This document shows positions 16,257 through 24,803 of a stretch of DNA of 64,000 nucleotides, piece by piece. Source of the DNA: Mycobacterium sp. shizuoka-1 (GTDB lineage Bacteria; Actinomycetota; Actinomycetes; Mycobacteriales; Mycobacteriaceae). The stretch spans positions 1-64,000 of the forward strand of contig NZ_BEWG01000095.1 of assembly GCF_002723835.1 (NCBI RefSeq). The letters are read 5' to 3'. Made by a program: the position numbers and the translations under genes. How positions within the stretch are numbered: position 1 is the stretch's first letter; each line of letters opens with the position of its first letter. The notes beneath the pieces are model-generated. The model saw only the letters and a list, made by a program, of their open reading frames with translations, was not told where the DNA came from and did no database searches.

Positions 16257-17176
16257 GTCCAATGAGTGTCATGCGTCTGGGATACGTCCACGCCCGAGTC
16301 ACCGACATGGACGACGCCCTGAGTCACTACTGCCACACCCTCGGCATGCAGAAGGTCGCCGAACAGCCCGGGAAGGTGTTCCTGAAGGCCTGGGACGAGT
16401 ACGACCATCACTCGGTGGTGCTCGAGGACGGTGGCGTGGGACTGGTCAAGCTCGGCTACAAGGTCGAACGCCCCGAGGACATCGAGACCTACGAGAAGCG
16501 GGCCCAGTCTTTCGGTGCCATCACCGAGCGGATGAGCAAAGGTGAAAACCTGGCCATCAGCGACGGTCTGCGGATCGTACTGCCGTCCGATCATGTGGTC
16601 GAGCTGTACCACGAGGCCGAGCAGACCGGAACCGCCACCGGGACATTGAACCCCGAGGCGTGGCCACGCGACCTGGTCGGCGTCGGTGTGCCCCGCATCG
16701 ATCACGCGCTGATCTGCTGCGAGGACATGGACACCTCCGAACGATTCTTCAAAGAGGTTCTGGACTTCCGGCCTGCCGAGCGCTGGGTCACCGACCAGTC
16801 CGACGAGGGTGAGCTGATGGGGTCATGGATGTTCTGCACGAACACCCCCCACGACATCGCGCTGATCAAGGGTCCTAACGGCAAGCTGCACCACTTCGCG
16901 TTCCAGCTGGGCGACTGGAGCGAAATCCTCAAGGCCGGAGATCTTTTCGCCATGGACGATGTGTCGGTGGACATCGGGCCGACCCGGCATGGCATCACCC
17001 GCGGGCAGACGATCTACTTCTTCGATCCCTCGGGCAACCGCAACGAGGTATTCGCCGGCGGTTACCAGACCTTCCCGGACTTCCCGACCATCACCTGGAC
17101 CAATGAGCAGCTGGCCAAGGGTATTTTCTACATCGGCCGCGAGCTCAACGAGCGCTTCACCGCGGTCGTCACCTGA
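16253..17176 (+). CDS. dmpB: Catechol 2,3-dioxygenase (extradiol)
   Basis: A 307-residue two-domain vicinal-oxygen-chelate dioxygenase that opens catechol to 2-hydroxymuconic semialdehyde using Fe(II). The ligands expected from XylE are visible: His in PRIDHALICCED, His in KLHHFAFQ, and Glu in GNRNEVFAGGY. The ATG at 16253 overlaps the ferredoxin stop as ATGA and has AAAGGA upstream; ATG 16262 is an alternative. It is distinct from steroid HsaC, whose gene is not in this window. Confidence 0.94.
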   Translation: MSPMSVMRLGYVHARVTDMDDALSHYCHTLGMQKVAEQPGKVFLKAWDEYDHHSVVLEDGGVGLVKLGYKVERPEDIETYEKRAQSFGAITERMSKGENLAISDGLRIVLPSDHVVELYHEAEQTGTATGTLNPEAWPRDLVGVGVPRIDHALICCEDMDTSERFFKEVLDFRPAERWVTDQSDEGELMGSWMFCTNTPHDIALIKGPNGKLHHFAFQLGDWSEILKAGDLFAMDDVSVDIGPTRHGITRGQTIYFFDPSGNRNEVFAGGYQTFPDFPTITWTNEQLAKGIFYIGRELNERFTAVVT

Positions 17177-17179
17177 CAG

Positions 17180-17614
17180 GTGGCTGCCGACGAGGCCACC
17201 GTCGCCGCCGTCCCCACCCTCACCCTGACCGGCGCGCGGTGCGTGCTGAACCGGAGCCTGGCCGCGGCGGCCGAATTGGGGGTGGCGGTCTGCGTTGCCG
17301 TCACCGACCGGTCCGGGCACCTGCTGGCGTTCGCCCGGATGGACGATGCACCCCTGCTGTCGGTATCGATCGCGCAGGACAAGGCCTACACGGTCACAGC
17401 GTTCGGTGGCCTGGCCACCCACGAGTGGTTCGACGTGATCTCCGGCGAGCCCGCCCTGCTGGCCGGCATCGTCAAGACGGACCGGCTGATCGTGTTCGCC
17501 GGCGGGGTCGCCGTGCGTTCGGCCGGCGCGCTCGCCGGAGCGGTGGGGGTCAGTGGTGGCAGCGCCGAGCAGGACCGCGCCGTCGCCGAGGCGGGCGCAG
17601 CCGCACTTCGGTAA
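17180..17614 (+). CDS. GlcG/HbpS family (haem-degrading-like) protein
   Basis: A 144-residue protein of the GlcG/HbpS fold (PF03928-like): VTDRSGHLLAFARMDDAPLLSVSIAQDKAYTVTAF, then GGVAV..AGAVGVSGGSAEQD. Members often sit in aromatic-catabolic operons without a settled role. It begins three bases after the dioxygenase stop at a GTG, so it is probably co-transcribed. The operator box at 17630-17648 follows, so it appears to close this transcription unit. Confidence 0.8.
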   Translation: MAADEATVAAVPTLTLTGARCVLNRSLAAAAELGVAVCVAVTDRSGHLLAFARMDDAPLLSVSIAQDKAYTVTAFGGLATHEWFDVISGEPALLAGIVKTDRLIVFAGGVAVRSAGALAGAVGVSGGSAEQDRAVAEAGAAALR

Positions 17615-17629
17615 GGGTTTTTCGGCAGC

Positions 17630-17648
17630 CGGTCCGGATAGCGGAACG
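17630..17648. promoter_or_regulatory. IclR-type operator box 4 upstream of the hydroxylase reductase
   Basis: CGGTCCG-GATAG-CGGAACG, one mismatch to the consensus, in the 73-base gap after the GlcG-like gene and 40 bases before the reductase GTG. A -10-like GCTATG follows at 17651-17656. Confidence 0.6.
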
Positions 17649-17687
17649 CTGCTATGAGCCACGGCGGGCCGGCCGCACGATCGTGAG

Positions 17688-18746
17688 GTGACCCACACCC
17701 ACACGATCACCGTCGAACCTCTCGGCGTCGAGGTGTCCTGCCGAGAGGACCAGTCGATCCTCGAGGCCTGCCTGCGTCAGGGCGTCAACCTTCCGCACGC
17801 CTGTACCCACGGCACGTGCGCCACCTGCAAGGTCGAGGTCGTCGAAGGTGATGTCGATCTCGGCGAGGCCTCGGCATTCGCGCTGCTGGATTCGGAGCGG
17901 GCCGAGGGCAAGGCGCTCATCTGCACGGCACGTCCCAAGAGCGACGTCACGATCGAGGCCGACGTCGAGGAGGAAGACGGGGTGGTCTTCCACCCGGTGC
18001 GCGATTTCATCGGCACCGTGACCCGCATCGAGGACTGCGCCAACGACATTCGCCGCGTCGAACTCCGCCTCGACGGCGATATCGCGCTCAACCCCGGTCA
18101 GTACGTCCAGGTTCGGATCCCCGGGCATTCGGTGACCCGCAGCTGGTCGGTGGCCACGCCGCCGGCCAGTACGAACATGCTGGAACTCAACATTCGTCGC
18201 ACACCCGGTGGTCTGGCCACCGACGGCTGGGTGTTCGCCGGTCTCGCCGAGGGGGACGAGGTCACGCTGTCCGGTCCGTACGGCCGGTTCTTCCTGCGCG
18301 AACACCGCAGTGAGCCGGCCATCCTCATCGGTGGCGGCACCGGCCTGGCACCGCTGAAGGCGATGGTGCGCCACGTGCTGGAAACCGGTGCTCCGCATCG
18401 GCTGTACCTCTATCACGGCGCCCGGACCGAGGCCGACCTCTACGACGTCGACTACTTCACCGATCTCGAGGCGGCGTCGAACGGGCAGTTGAGCTATCGG
18501 CCGGTGCTGTCGCAAGAGGAGGTGAACGGAATCCGGCACGGCAACGTGACCGACGCCGTCGACGCCGATTTCGAGACCTGCGCGGGACACGTCGCCTACC
18601 TGTGCGGACCGCCGCCGATGGTCGAGGCGGCCCTGAGGATGTTGATGAGCAAGCGGCTGTTCCCCCGGGACATCTATCGCGAGGACTTCTTCGACAGTTC
18701 TGACAGGTCCGGTGGCGTACGTAGCCCTCTGCTGAGGACTTCGTGA
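17688..18746 (+). CDS. dmpP: Phenol hydroxylase reductase (DmpP-like)
   Basis: A 352-residue NADH:ferredoxin-type reductase. Residues about 1-90 form a plant-type [2Fe-2S] domain (CTHGTCATC and a distal CTA). This is followed by an FAD domain (RSWSVATPP) and an NAD domain (GGGTGLAPLKAM, CGPPPMVEAAL). This is the architecture of DmpP/PhP, which feeds electrons to the phenol hydroxylase. The GTG at 17688 is the only reasonable start before the domain. It overlaps the hydrolase gene by four bases and has its own putative operator upstream. Confidence 0.92.
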   Translation: MTHTHTITVEPLGVEVSCREDQSILEACLRQGVNLPHACTHGTCATCKVEVVEGDVDLGEASAFALLDSERAEGKALICTARPKSDVTIEADVEEEDGVVFHPVRDFIGTVTRIEDCANDIRRVELRLDGDIALNPGQYVQVRIPGHSVTRSWSVATPPASTNMLELNIRRTPGGLATDGWVFAGLAEGDEVTLSGPYGRFFLREHRSEPAILIGGGTGLAPLKAMVRHVLETGAPHRLYLYHGARTEADLYDVDYFTDLEAASNGQLSYRPVLSQEEVNGIRHGNVTDAVDADFETCAGHVAYLCGPPPMVEAALRMLMSKRLFPRDIYREDFFDSSDRSGGVRSPLLRTS

Positions 18747-19609
18747 CCGCGTTCGCGGCCCCGGAGATCGGGAAAACTATTGTCGCCAACGGTATCTCGA
18801 CGAACTATCTGCAGACCGGAACGGGTGAGCCCGTGGTATTCGTCCATGGCTCCGGGCCAGGGGTGACGGCCTACGCGAACTGGCGGTTGACGCTTCCGGC
18901 CCTGGCGGAGCGGTTCGGTTGTTATGCCCCGGACATGGTCGGATTCGGCTTCACCGACCGTCCCATCGGCTTCAGCTACACCCTGCAGAACTGGGTTGAC
19001 CAACTGTCGGGCTTCTTGGATGCTCTGGGTCTCGAGGCAGTGTCCTTGGTGGGCAACAGCTTCGGCGGGGCGGTAGCGCTGCGCCTGGCGGTCAGCCAAC
19101 CGGAGCGGGTCAGCCGCCTGGTCCTCATGGGCAGCGTCGGTGTTCCGTTCCCGATCACCGAAGCACTCGACGCGGTGTGGGGCTACCAGCCGTCCCTTGA
19201 CGCCATGCGCGAGATGCTCGACCACTTCGCGTATTCACGAGAACTCGTCACCGACGAACTGGCACAGGTGCGCTACGAGGCCAGCATCCGGCCGGGATTC
19301 CAGGAGTCTTTCGCCGCGATGTTCCCTGCGCCGCGGCAGCGCTGGGTCGACGCGCTGAGCACCCCGCACGAGCAGATCGCCGCGCTCCAGGTGCCGACCT
19401 TGATCGTGCACGGCCGCGACGACAAGGTCATCCCGCTGGCCACGTCGCTGCGGCTACACGAGCTCATCGACGACTCTGAACTGCACGTATTCGGCCGATG
19501 CGGGCATTGGACCCAGATCGAGCGGTCCGGCCCGTTCACCGCGCTGGTCGCCGATTTCTTGTCCCGTCCCGGCTGTGAACGGACCAAAGACCCTTCTGGA
19601 GGTGAGTGA
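18743..19609 (+). CDS. dmpD: 2-hydroxymuconic semialdehyde hydrolase (DmpD-like)
   Basis: A 288-residue alpha/beta hydrolase of the meta-cleavage-product type. Nucleophile elbow GNSFGG (Ser near 109), acid in HGRDDKVIP, and His in CGHWTQIE form the triad. HGSGPGVTAYANW is the oxyanion region. It cleaves ring-fission products of (methyl)catechol to 2-hydroxypenta-2,4-dienoate plus formate or acetate, the branch preferred for 3-methylcatechol. The GTG at 18743 overlaps the reductase stop as GTGA. Confidence 0.92.
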   Translation: MTAFAAPEIGKTIVANGISTNYLQTGTGEPVVFVHGSGPGVTAYANWRLTLPALAERFGCYAPDMVGFGFTDRPIGFSYTLQNWVDQLSGFLDALGLEAVSLVGNSFGGAVALRLAVSQPERVSRLVLMGSVGVPFPITEALDAVWGYQPSLDAMREMLDHFAYSRELVTDELAQVRYEASIRPGFQESFAAMFPAPRQRWVDALSTPHEQIAALQVPTLIVHGRDDKVIPLATSLRLHELIDDSELHVFGRCGHWTQIERSGPFTALVADFLSRPGCERTKDPSGGE

Positions 19610-19610
19610 C

Positions 19611-20456
19611 GTGGTTCATACTTTGCACGCACACCACGCGACGGGAGCAGGTATGAGCGTTGCCGACCGAAGTCGGTCCGGACCGCCGGTGGCTCCCCGG
19701 CATCGTGACGATGCGCTGAAGTCGGTGGCCAACACGCTCGACGTCCTCGATTGCTTCATGAGCGACGACGAGCTGGGCGTCTCGGAAGTGGCCCGCAGCC
19801 TGGGTGTCGCCAAGAGCAGCGCCCACCGGATGCTGTCCACGCTGGCCGGCCGCGGATTCGTCGAGCAGAACCCCGATACCGGTCGCTACCGGCTGGGTCT
19901 GCACCTCTACGAACTCGGCCAGCTCTCGGTCAGCCGCAGCCGGCTGCGCCAGGCTGCGTTGCCGATCATGGAAGATCTGCGGCAGCGCACCGGCCACACC
20001 ATCCACCTCGGAATCGCCGACGGCTGTGATGTGGTCCACCTGGAACGCCTGCAGTCCCGTGAAGGCCTGGACATCTTCGACACTCTGCCCGAGCGCCGCT
20101 TCCCCACGCACTGCTCGGCGACGGGCAAGGTGCTGGCGGCCTTCGACCCTGCGGTCGCCGAAGCACGTCGGCGCGCGTCCTTCCCCGCGATCACGCCGAA
20201 CTCGGTTCGCAGCGTCGAAGAGTGGGATGCGACCCTGGCCAAGATCCGGCGGGCCGGTGTCGCCATCAACCGCGACGAGGTCGCCAGCGGGGCCATGTCG
20301 GTCGCCGCCCCGATCTATGACGGCGGCGGGCGGGCCCGGGCGGCGCTGTCGATCGTGGGCCGCACCGAGGTGATGGACCGCTGCGAGCAGCAGTTCACTC
20401 GGCTGGTCGTGGAGGCCGCACGCCGCCTGGGCCGGCTCGTGCCCTGGGGGAGCTAG
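19611..20456 (+). CDS. IclR-family transcriptional regulator of the aromatic island
   Basis: A 281-residue IclR protein. The winged helix is at about 38-100 (LGVSEVARSLGVAKSSAHRMLSTLAGRGFVEQ), followed by the effector domain (THCSATGKVLAA; AAPIYDGGGRARAALSIVG). GTG 19611 follows GGAGGTGA at good spacing; ATG 19653 is a possible shorter start. It lies one base after the hydrolase stop, inside the meta-cleavage cluster. By analogy with GenR-type regulators (TTCC-N7-GGAA sites) it is the best candidate to bind the repeated CGTTCCG-N5-CGGAACG boxes. Whether it activates or represses is unknown. Confidence 0.9.
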   Translation: MVHTLHAHHATGAGMSVADRSRSGPPVAPRHRDDALKSVANTLDVLDCFMSDDELGVSEVARSLGVAKSSAHRMLSTLAGRGFVEQNPDTGRYRLGLHLYELGQLSVSRSRLRQAALPIMEDLRQRTGHTIHLGIADGCDVVHLERLQSREGLDIFDTLPERRFPTHCSATGKVLAAFDPAVAEARRRASFPAITPNSVRSVEEWDATLAKIRRAGVAINRDEVASGAMSVAAPIYDGGGRARAALSIVGRTEVMDRCEQQFTRLVVEAARRLGRLVPWGS

Positions 20457-20495
20457 GACCGCCTCGATGCCCGGCATCGCGGCGGTGTCAACGTC

Positions 20496-22220
20496 ATGTT
20501 GAGCATCGAGGACTTCTTCACCGACGAGTGGTATCCCGGCTTCGCCCCGTCGTTCGGCCATTCGCCCTACATCGTCGAACCGTTCCGCAGCTTCACCGCA
20601 GCCGACAAGGACCGGTTCTGGTTTCTCGATTTTCACTGGGCACGTGGCCTGACGCCGCTCGGCATGATCTGGAACGAGGACGGTTACTCCTGGGGCACCC
20701 AGTGGGCGGCCGAGCAGATGCCGTTGCCGCAGGGCCGCGGTATGACCCAACGGATAGCGGGCACCCACACCTACGCGGCGGTCGTTCCGGTCCGCAACAA
20801 GCGGGAGATCGCCGCCAGGGACCGCCGGATGCGGGCCTATCTTCCGGGTTTTCTGGACCGATTCGACCTGATCTGGCGCCAGCGCCGTGCGGAGATCGAA
20901 ATCGGCTGGCAGTCAATGGCTTCCCGCGACATAGCCGCACTCTCCGATGACGAACTGGCGATGATGCTCGTGGAGGCGCGGTGTTATTACCGGCGACTGT
21001 TCGAGATCCACTTCGAGATGATGTACCCGCTGCTGTCCAACTATCTCGGGTTCCGCGGTGTGTGCCGCGAACTGGGTTTCGACGCGGGCACCGTCGCCAA
21101 ATTTCTCCAGGGCTACGAGACCAAGATCAGTGAAACTGACCGGGCGCTCTGGCAACTCGCCGCCGACGCGCGATCCGGTGGGCTGGACATGGTGTTTGCC
21201 GCGACGGCCCCGGACGGGCTGGCCGCCGCGCTCGACCGCGACGACGCCGGGCGGGCGTGGCTGGGTCGGCTGACCACATTCCTCGACGTGTACGGCGACC
21301 GCACCGCGGGCACCGCCGATGTCGCGCTGCCGAGCTGGAAGGAAGACCCGATCCCGGTCTTGGGTACCGTCGCGGAGTTCCTGCGCCAAGACCACCCGCA
21401 CGATTTCGATGCCGCCCACGCCGCTGCGGTGCAGGAACGCGAGACTGCGATCGACGAGGCGCGTGGCCGACTGACCCGTCGCGAGCAACAGGTGTTCGAC
21501 GCCGGCTTGATCTCGGTGCAGCACGCCAACTTCCCGTGGTGGCAGGACGACCACAACTACTACATCGATCTGCGCGCGTCGCTCCCGGTGCGCTGGGTGG
21601 CCCTCGAACTCGCCGAGCGGTTGGGCACCGACCGCTACGACGACACGATGTTCCTGTTCTGGCCCGAACTGCTCGACATCGCCGAACGCCAGCGCGGCTA
21701 CTACGGGATGCAGAAGACCATCGAGGCGCGCCGGCAGTATTTCGACCACTGGCACGGCCGTCGCGCGGAGATGCCGAAGATGCTCGGCGCGGTGCCCGAA
21801 GCCATCGACGACCCGCTGCTGATCGAGATCTACGGACTGGATCGCGGCTATATGGAGGCGGTACGAGCCGAAGCGGCCGGCGTGCGGGTGACGACGCTGC
21901 ACGGCATTCCGGCGGCGCAGGGGAGCGCACGCGGTCGGGCCAAGGTCATCCGTGAGGCGGGTGACCTGGACAAGCTCAGTACAGGCGACATTCTGGTCTG
22001 CGAATCAACTTCGGCCAGTTGGACATTGGCATTCAGCTGGATCGCGGGATGTGTCTGTGACAGCGGTGGCACCTTGTCGCACGCGGCGATCGTCGGTCGC
22101 GAGTATGGCGTGCCGACGGTGACCGCGTGCGGAGTGGCGACATCCACCATCCGAGACGGCGACGACATTCACGTCGACGGTGCGACAGGCACCGTCACGA
22201 TCCTGAGGGGTGCGCAATGA
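20496..22220 (+). CDS. PEP-synthase-like swivel-domain protein (PpsA/CreHI-like)
   Basis: A 574-residue protein. The last ~110 residues are a PEP-utilising phosphohistidine swivel domain with GGTLSHAAIVGREYGVPTVT; the phosphorylated His is residue 529. The first ~450 residues are mainly helical and unfamiliar, in the place of the substrate-binding domain of rifampicin phosphotransferase-type enzymes. There is no PEP/pyruvate-binding barrel. With the next gene it forms a split ATP-dependent dikinase like phenylphosphate synthase of Thauera or CreH/CreI of Corynebacterium 4-cresol catabolism. Phosphorylation of phenol or cresol is therefore inferred. The ATG at 20496 has a weak ribosome-binding site. 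Confidence 0.8.
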   Translation: MLSIEDFFTDEWYPGFAPSFGHSPYIVEPFRSFTAADKDRFWFLDFHWARGLTPLGMIWNEDGYSWGTQWAAEQMPLPQGRGMTQRIAGTHTYAAVVPVRNKREIAARDRRMRAYLPGFLDRFDLIWRQRRAEIEIGWQSMASRDIAALSDDELAMMLVEARCYYRRLFEIHFEMMYPLLSNYLGFRGVCRELGFDAGTVAKFLQGYETKISETDRALWQLAADARSGGLDMVFAATAPDGLAAALDRDDAGRAWLGRLTTFLDVYGDRTAGTADVALPSWKEDPIPVLGTVAEFLRQDHPHDFDAAHAAAVQERETAIDEARGRLTRREQQVFDAGLISVQHANFPWWQDDHNYYIDLRASLPVRWVALELAERLGTDRYDDTMFLFWPELLDIAERQRGYYGMQKTIEARRQYFDHWHGRRAEMPKMLGAVPEAIDDPLLIEIYGLDRGYMEAVRAEAAGVRVTTLHGIPAAQGSARGRAKVIREAGDLDKLSTGDILVCESTSASWTLAFSWIAGCVCDSGGTLSHAAIVGREYGVPTVTACGVATSTIRDGDDIHVDGATGTVTILRGAQ

Positions 22221-23116
22221 GCACGGTCATCGACCTCGCGCAGGCCGACGCCGAGAATGCCGGTCCGAAGATGGGCAGGCTGGGGCAGCTTGTCCGGCAC
22301 GGCTTCGACGTGCCCCCGGGATTCGTGGTGACGCCGTCCGGGTATGAGAGCAGCGCCGACGGAATGAGCCGGGACCTGGCCGCCGAGATCGCGACCGCCT
22401 ACAAGCGGTTGTGCGCCGGGAGCGACAAGCCCGTCGTGGTGCGCAGCTCGGCCGTCGACGAGGACGGCACCAAGGCCAGCTTCGCCGGGATCTACGACAG
22501 CTTCCTCGGGGTGCGGGGCGCTGACCAGGTGGTGGCCGCGGTACAGGAATGCTGGTCGGGTCTGAACAGCGAACGGGCGGTGGCCTACCGGGAGCGTCTG
22601 GGGGCGAACCACCCGAGCCCGTCGATGGCCGTCGGGGTGATGCTGATGGTGCCCGCCCGGTGCTCGGGGGTCGCGTTCACCGTCGATCCCGTCACCGGTC
22701 GCGACGACCGGTTGGTCATCGAGGGCAGTTGGGGGTTCGGCGAGCCGGTGGTCCAGGGGGTGGTCATTCCAGACCGCATCGAAATCGCCGACGACGGAAG
22801 GGTTCTGCGCTATGAGACCGGCGACAAGAAGATCGCCCTGGTCTACAGCGAGGATCGGCGCATGCAACACGTCGAGTTGCCCGCCGACCGGGCGCTCACC
22901 GCGGCCCTGACCACCGACGAGGCGCTGGCTCTCGCCGAGCAGGTGCGCGCCGTCGCAGACCTGGCCGGCCGGCCGGTCGACTGTGAATGGGTGCTCGACG
23001 ACGCCGCCCGGGTGTGGATCGTGCAGTGGCGTGCGGTCACGGCGCTGGCGGCCAGTGGGGCCGCGGTGTGGGATCCGGCCGAGTACGCCGCGCGCTACGC
23101 GTTCCGGTCCGCCTGA
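22217..23116 (+). CDS. PEP-synthase-like ATP-binding protein (PpsB/CreHI-like)
   Basis: A 299-residue protein consisting of only the N-terminal ATP-grasp domain of PEP synthase/PPDK. Visible are KPVVVRSSAVDEDGTKASFAGIYDSFLGV, GVAFTVDPVTG, a Gly-rich EGSWGFGEPVV loop and the closing CEWVLDD..VWIVQWR segment. In split dikinases this domain transfers the beta-phosphate of ATP to the histidine of the partner. The ATG at 22217 overlaps the partner's stop as ATGA, so the two are made together. Phenylphosphate synthase has a third, CBS-domain subunit, which is absent here. Rifampicin phosphotransferase is the main alternative family, normally one fused polypeptide. Confidence 0.82.
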   Translation: MSTVIDLAQADAENAGPKMGRLGQLVRHGFDVPPGFVVTPSGYESSADGMSRDLAAEIATAYKRLCAGSDKPVVVRSSAVDEDGTKASFAGIYDSFLGVRGADQVVAAVQECWSGLNSERAVAYRERLGANHPSPSMAVGVMLMVPARCSGVAFTVDPVTGRDDRLVIEGSWGFGEPVVQGVVIPDRIEIADDGRVLRYETGDKKIALVYSEDRRMQHVELPADRALTAALTTDEALALAEQVRAVADLAGRPVDCEWVLDDAARVWIVQWRAVTALAASGAAVWDPAEYAARYAFRSA

Positions 23117-23131
23117 AGCCCGTCGCGTGAG

Positions 23132-23150
23132 CGTTCCGCGGCCCGGAACG
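23132..23150. promoter_or_regulatory. IclR-type operator box 5 upstream of the hydratase
   Basis: Perfect CGTTCCG-CGGCC-CGGAACG, extended by a G:C pair on each side, in the 74-base gap before the hydratase gene. It starts 59 bases before the GTG at 23191 and implies a separate promoter for the lower meta-pathway genes. Confidence 0.78.
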
Positions 23151-23190
23151 CGCCTCCTGGATAGCCGCTGGGCTGCTTAGAGTCCGAGAT

Positions 23191-24021
23191 GTGCAATACG
23201 CCGGAACCGGACTTGTCCCCGACACAGCCGAGGCCGTCGACACATCGGCCCGATCCCTGTTGCAGGCCTACCGAACCCGTCAGCCCGTCGCGCCGTTGGT
23301 GTCGGCTTACCCCGACCTGACCATCGACGACGCCTACCGAATCCAACTGGCCCAGGTCGATGTCTGGCTGGCCGACGGCCGCCGGGTGCTGGGCCGCAAG
23401 GTGGGTCTGACCAGCCCCGCCATGCAGGCCCAGATGAAGGTGGCGCAGCCGGATTTCGGGCACCTCATGGACGATATGTTCTTCGCCGAGCACACCCCGC
23501 TCCCCGCTGAGCGCTTTCTGCAGCCGCGCGCCGAACCAGAGGTGGCGTTTGTGCTCGGCCGCGATCTGGCCGGTCCCGGAGTCACGGTGGCGGACGCCGC
23601 GGCGGCGGTGGACTTCGTCCTGCCCGCGCTGGAGATCATCGATTCCCGCATCGCCGACTGGCAGATCGGGATCGTCGACACGATTGCCGACAACGCCTCC
23701 AGTGGCGGTGTGGTGCTGGGCAGCACGGCGCGCGGGCTCGGTGAGGTGGATGTGCGGCTGGGCGGGTGCGTGCTGCATCGAAACGGTGAGGTGGCCGGCA
23801 CCGGCGCCGGTGGCGCCGTGCTTGGGTCCCCACTGAATTCGCTGGCGTGGCTTGCCAATACGCTCGGCGAGCACGGCGAGGTGCTGCCCGCCGGCCACGT
23901 GATCCTGCCCGGGTCGATCACCGCGTCCATCTCGTTCGCGCCGGGCGATGTCGTCACCGCGACCATGGCCGGGCTGGGCTCGGTGACCGCGGTCATCGCG
24001 CCACGAGGGGAGCAGCGATGA
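23191..24021 (+). CDS. dmpE: 2-hydroxypenta-2,4-dienoate hydratase (DmpE-like)
   Basis: A 276-residue hydratase of the MhpD/DmpE family, converting 2-hydroxypentadienoate to 4-hydroxy-2-oxovalerate. Conserved stretches: GRKVGLTSPAMQAQM, PDFGHLMDDM, EIIDSRIADWQIGIVDTIADNASS and VLPGSITASISFAPGD. The GTG at 23191 is the most upstream start after the operator. A paralogue of the same activity, HsaE, is encoded 8 kb downstream for steroid catabolism. It overlaps dmpH by four bases. Confidence 0.9.
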   Translation: MQYAGTGLVPDTAEAVDTSARSLLQAYRTRQPVAPLVSAYPDLTIDDAYRIQLAQVDVWLADGRRVLGRKVGLTSPAMQAQMKVAQPDFGHLMDDMFFAEHTPLPAERFLQPRAEPEVAFVLGRDLAGPGVTVADAAAAVDFVLPALEIIDSRIADWQIGIVDTIADNASSGGVVLGSTARGLGEVDVRLGGCVLHRNGEVAGTGAGGAVLGSPLNSLAWLANTLGEHGEVLPAGHVILPGSITASISFAPGDVVTATMAGLGSVTAVIAPRGEQR

Positions 24022-24803
24022 CGGGGTGGTCGGTCGAGCGGGCCGCGACCGAATTGCTGGCGGCCGAGGACTGCCGGTTCGACCGTGACCCCATCACCGA
24101 CGAGTGGCCTGACCTCGACGTCGCCACGGCCTACGCGGTCCAGGACGAGACGCTGCGCCGCCGGCAAGCACGAGGCGAGACGCTGATCGGGGTCAAACTC
24201 GGGTTGACCAGCCGGGCCAAGCAACGCCGGATGAACGTCGACTCGCCATTGGTCGCATGGCTGACCGACGCGATGGTGTTGCCTGCGGGAGAACCGGTTC
24301 CACAGCGCCTGCTGATCCATCCCCGGGTGGAGCCCGAGATCGTGTTCGTCATGAAGAGCCGGCTCGCGGGCCCCGGTGTGACAGCGGCACAGGCGTTGAC
24401 TGCCGTGGAGGCCGTGTACGCCGGCGCCGAGGTCATCGACTCGCGCTACCGCGACTTCCGGTTCACCCTGACCGACGTGATCGCCGACAACGCCTCCTCC
24501 GGTGCCTTCGTGCTCGGACCGGTGGCGCGCGACCCGTACGATATCGACCTTGCTCTGGAGGCCGTACTCGTGGAGGTTGACGGCAAGGTCGTCGACTCGG
24601 CCACCGGCGCCGCGGTGCAGAATCACCCGGCCGAAGCGCTGGCCTTGGCCGCCAACGATCTTGGCCGTCGCGGCAAGGCGATCGAACCGGGCCAGCTCGT
24701 GCTCACCGGCGGCATGACCGACGCACTGCCCGCGGGTCCCGGCTCGCGCACGACGTTCCACTTCAGCACGCTGGGTTCGATCTTCATCTCCGGAGGACAG
24801 TGA
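24018..24803 (+). CDS. dmpH: 2-oxo-3-hexenedioate (4-oxalocrotonate) decarboxylase
   Basis: A 261-residue homologue of the hydratase fold, closest in pattern to DmpH: GVKLGLTSRAKQRRM, PLVAWLTDAM, EVIDSRYRDFRFTLTDVIADNASS and VLTGGMTDALPAGPGS. It decarboxylates 2-oxo-3-hexenedioate to 2-hydroxypentadienoate and in known systems forms a complex with the hydratase. ATGA overlap with dmpE fixes the start; the stop shares a base with dmpI. Confidence 0.9.
   Translation: MTGWSVERAATELLAAEDCRFDRDPITDEWPDLDVATAYAVQDETLRRRQARGETLIGVKLGLTSRAKQRRMNVDSPLVAWLTDAMVLPAGEPVPQRLLIHPRVEPEIVFVMKSRLAGPGVTAAQALTAVEAVYAGAEVIDSRYRDFRFTLTDVIADNASSGAFVLGPVARDPYDIDLALEAVLVEVDGKVVDSATGAAVQNHPAEALALAANDLGRRGKAIEPGQLVLTGGMTDALPAGPGSRTTFHFSTLGSIFISGGQ

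Noticed and set aside
16253..17176. Steroid dioxygenase HsaC
   Set aside because: Sequence pattern and the adjacent DmpQ-like ferredoxin and phenol hydroxylase fit catechol 2,3-dioxygenase; hsaC normally sits with hsaA/hsaD/hsaB, none of which is here.
23191..24021. Steroid HsaE as identity of this hydratase
   Set aside because: The gene at 31089 is the clear HsaE orthologue by sequence and neighbours; this one is coupled to the decarboxylase and tautomerase genes of the phenol pathway.
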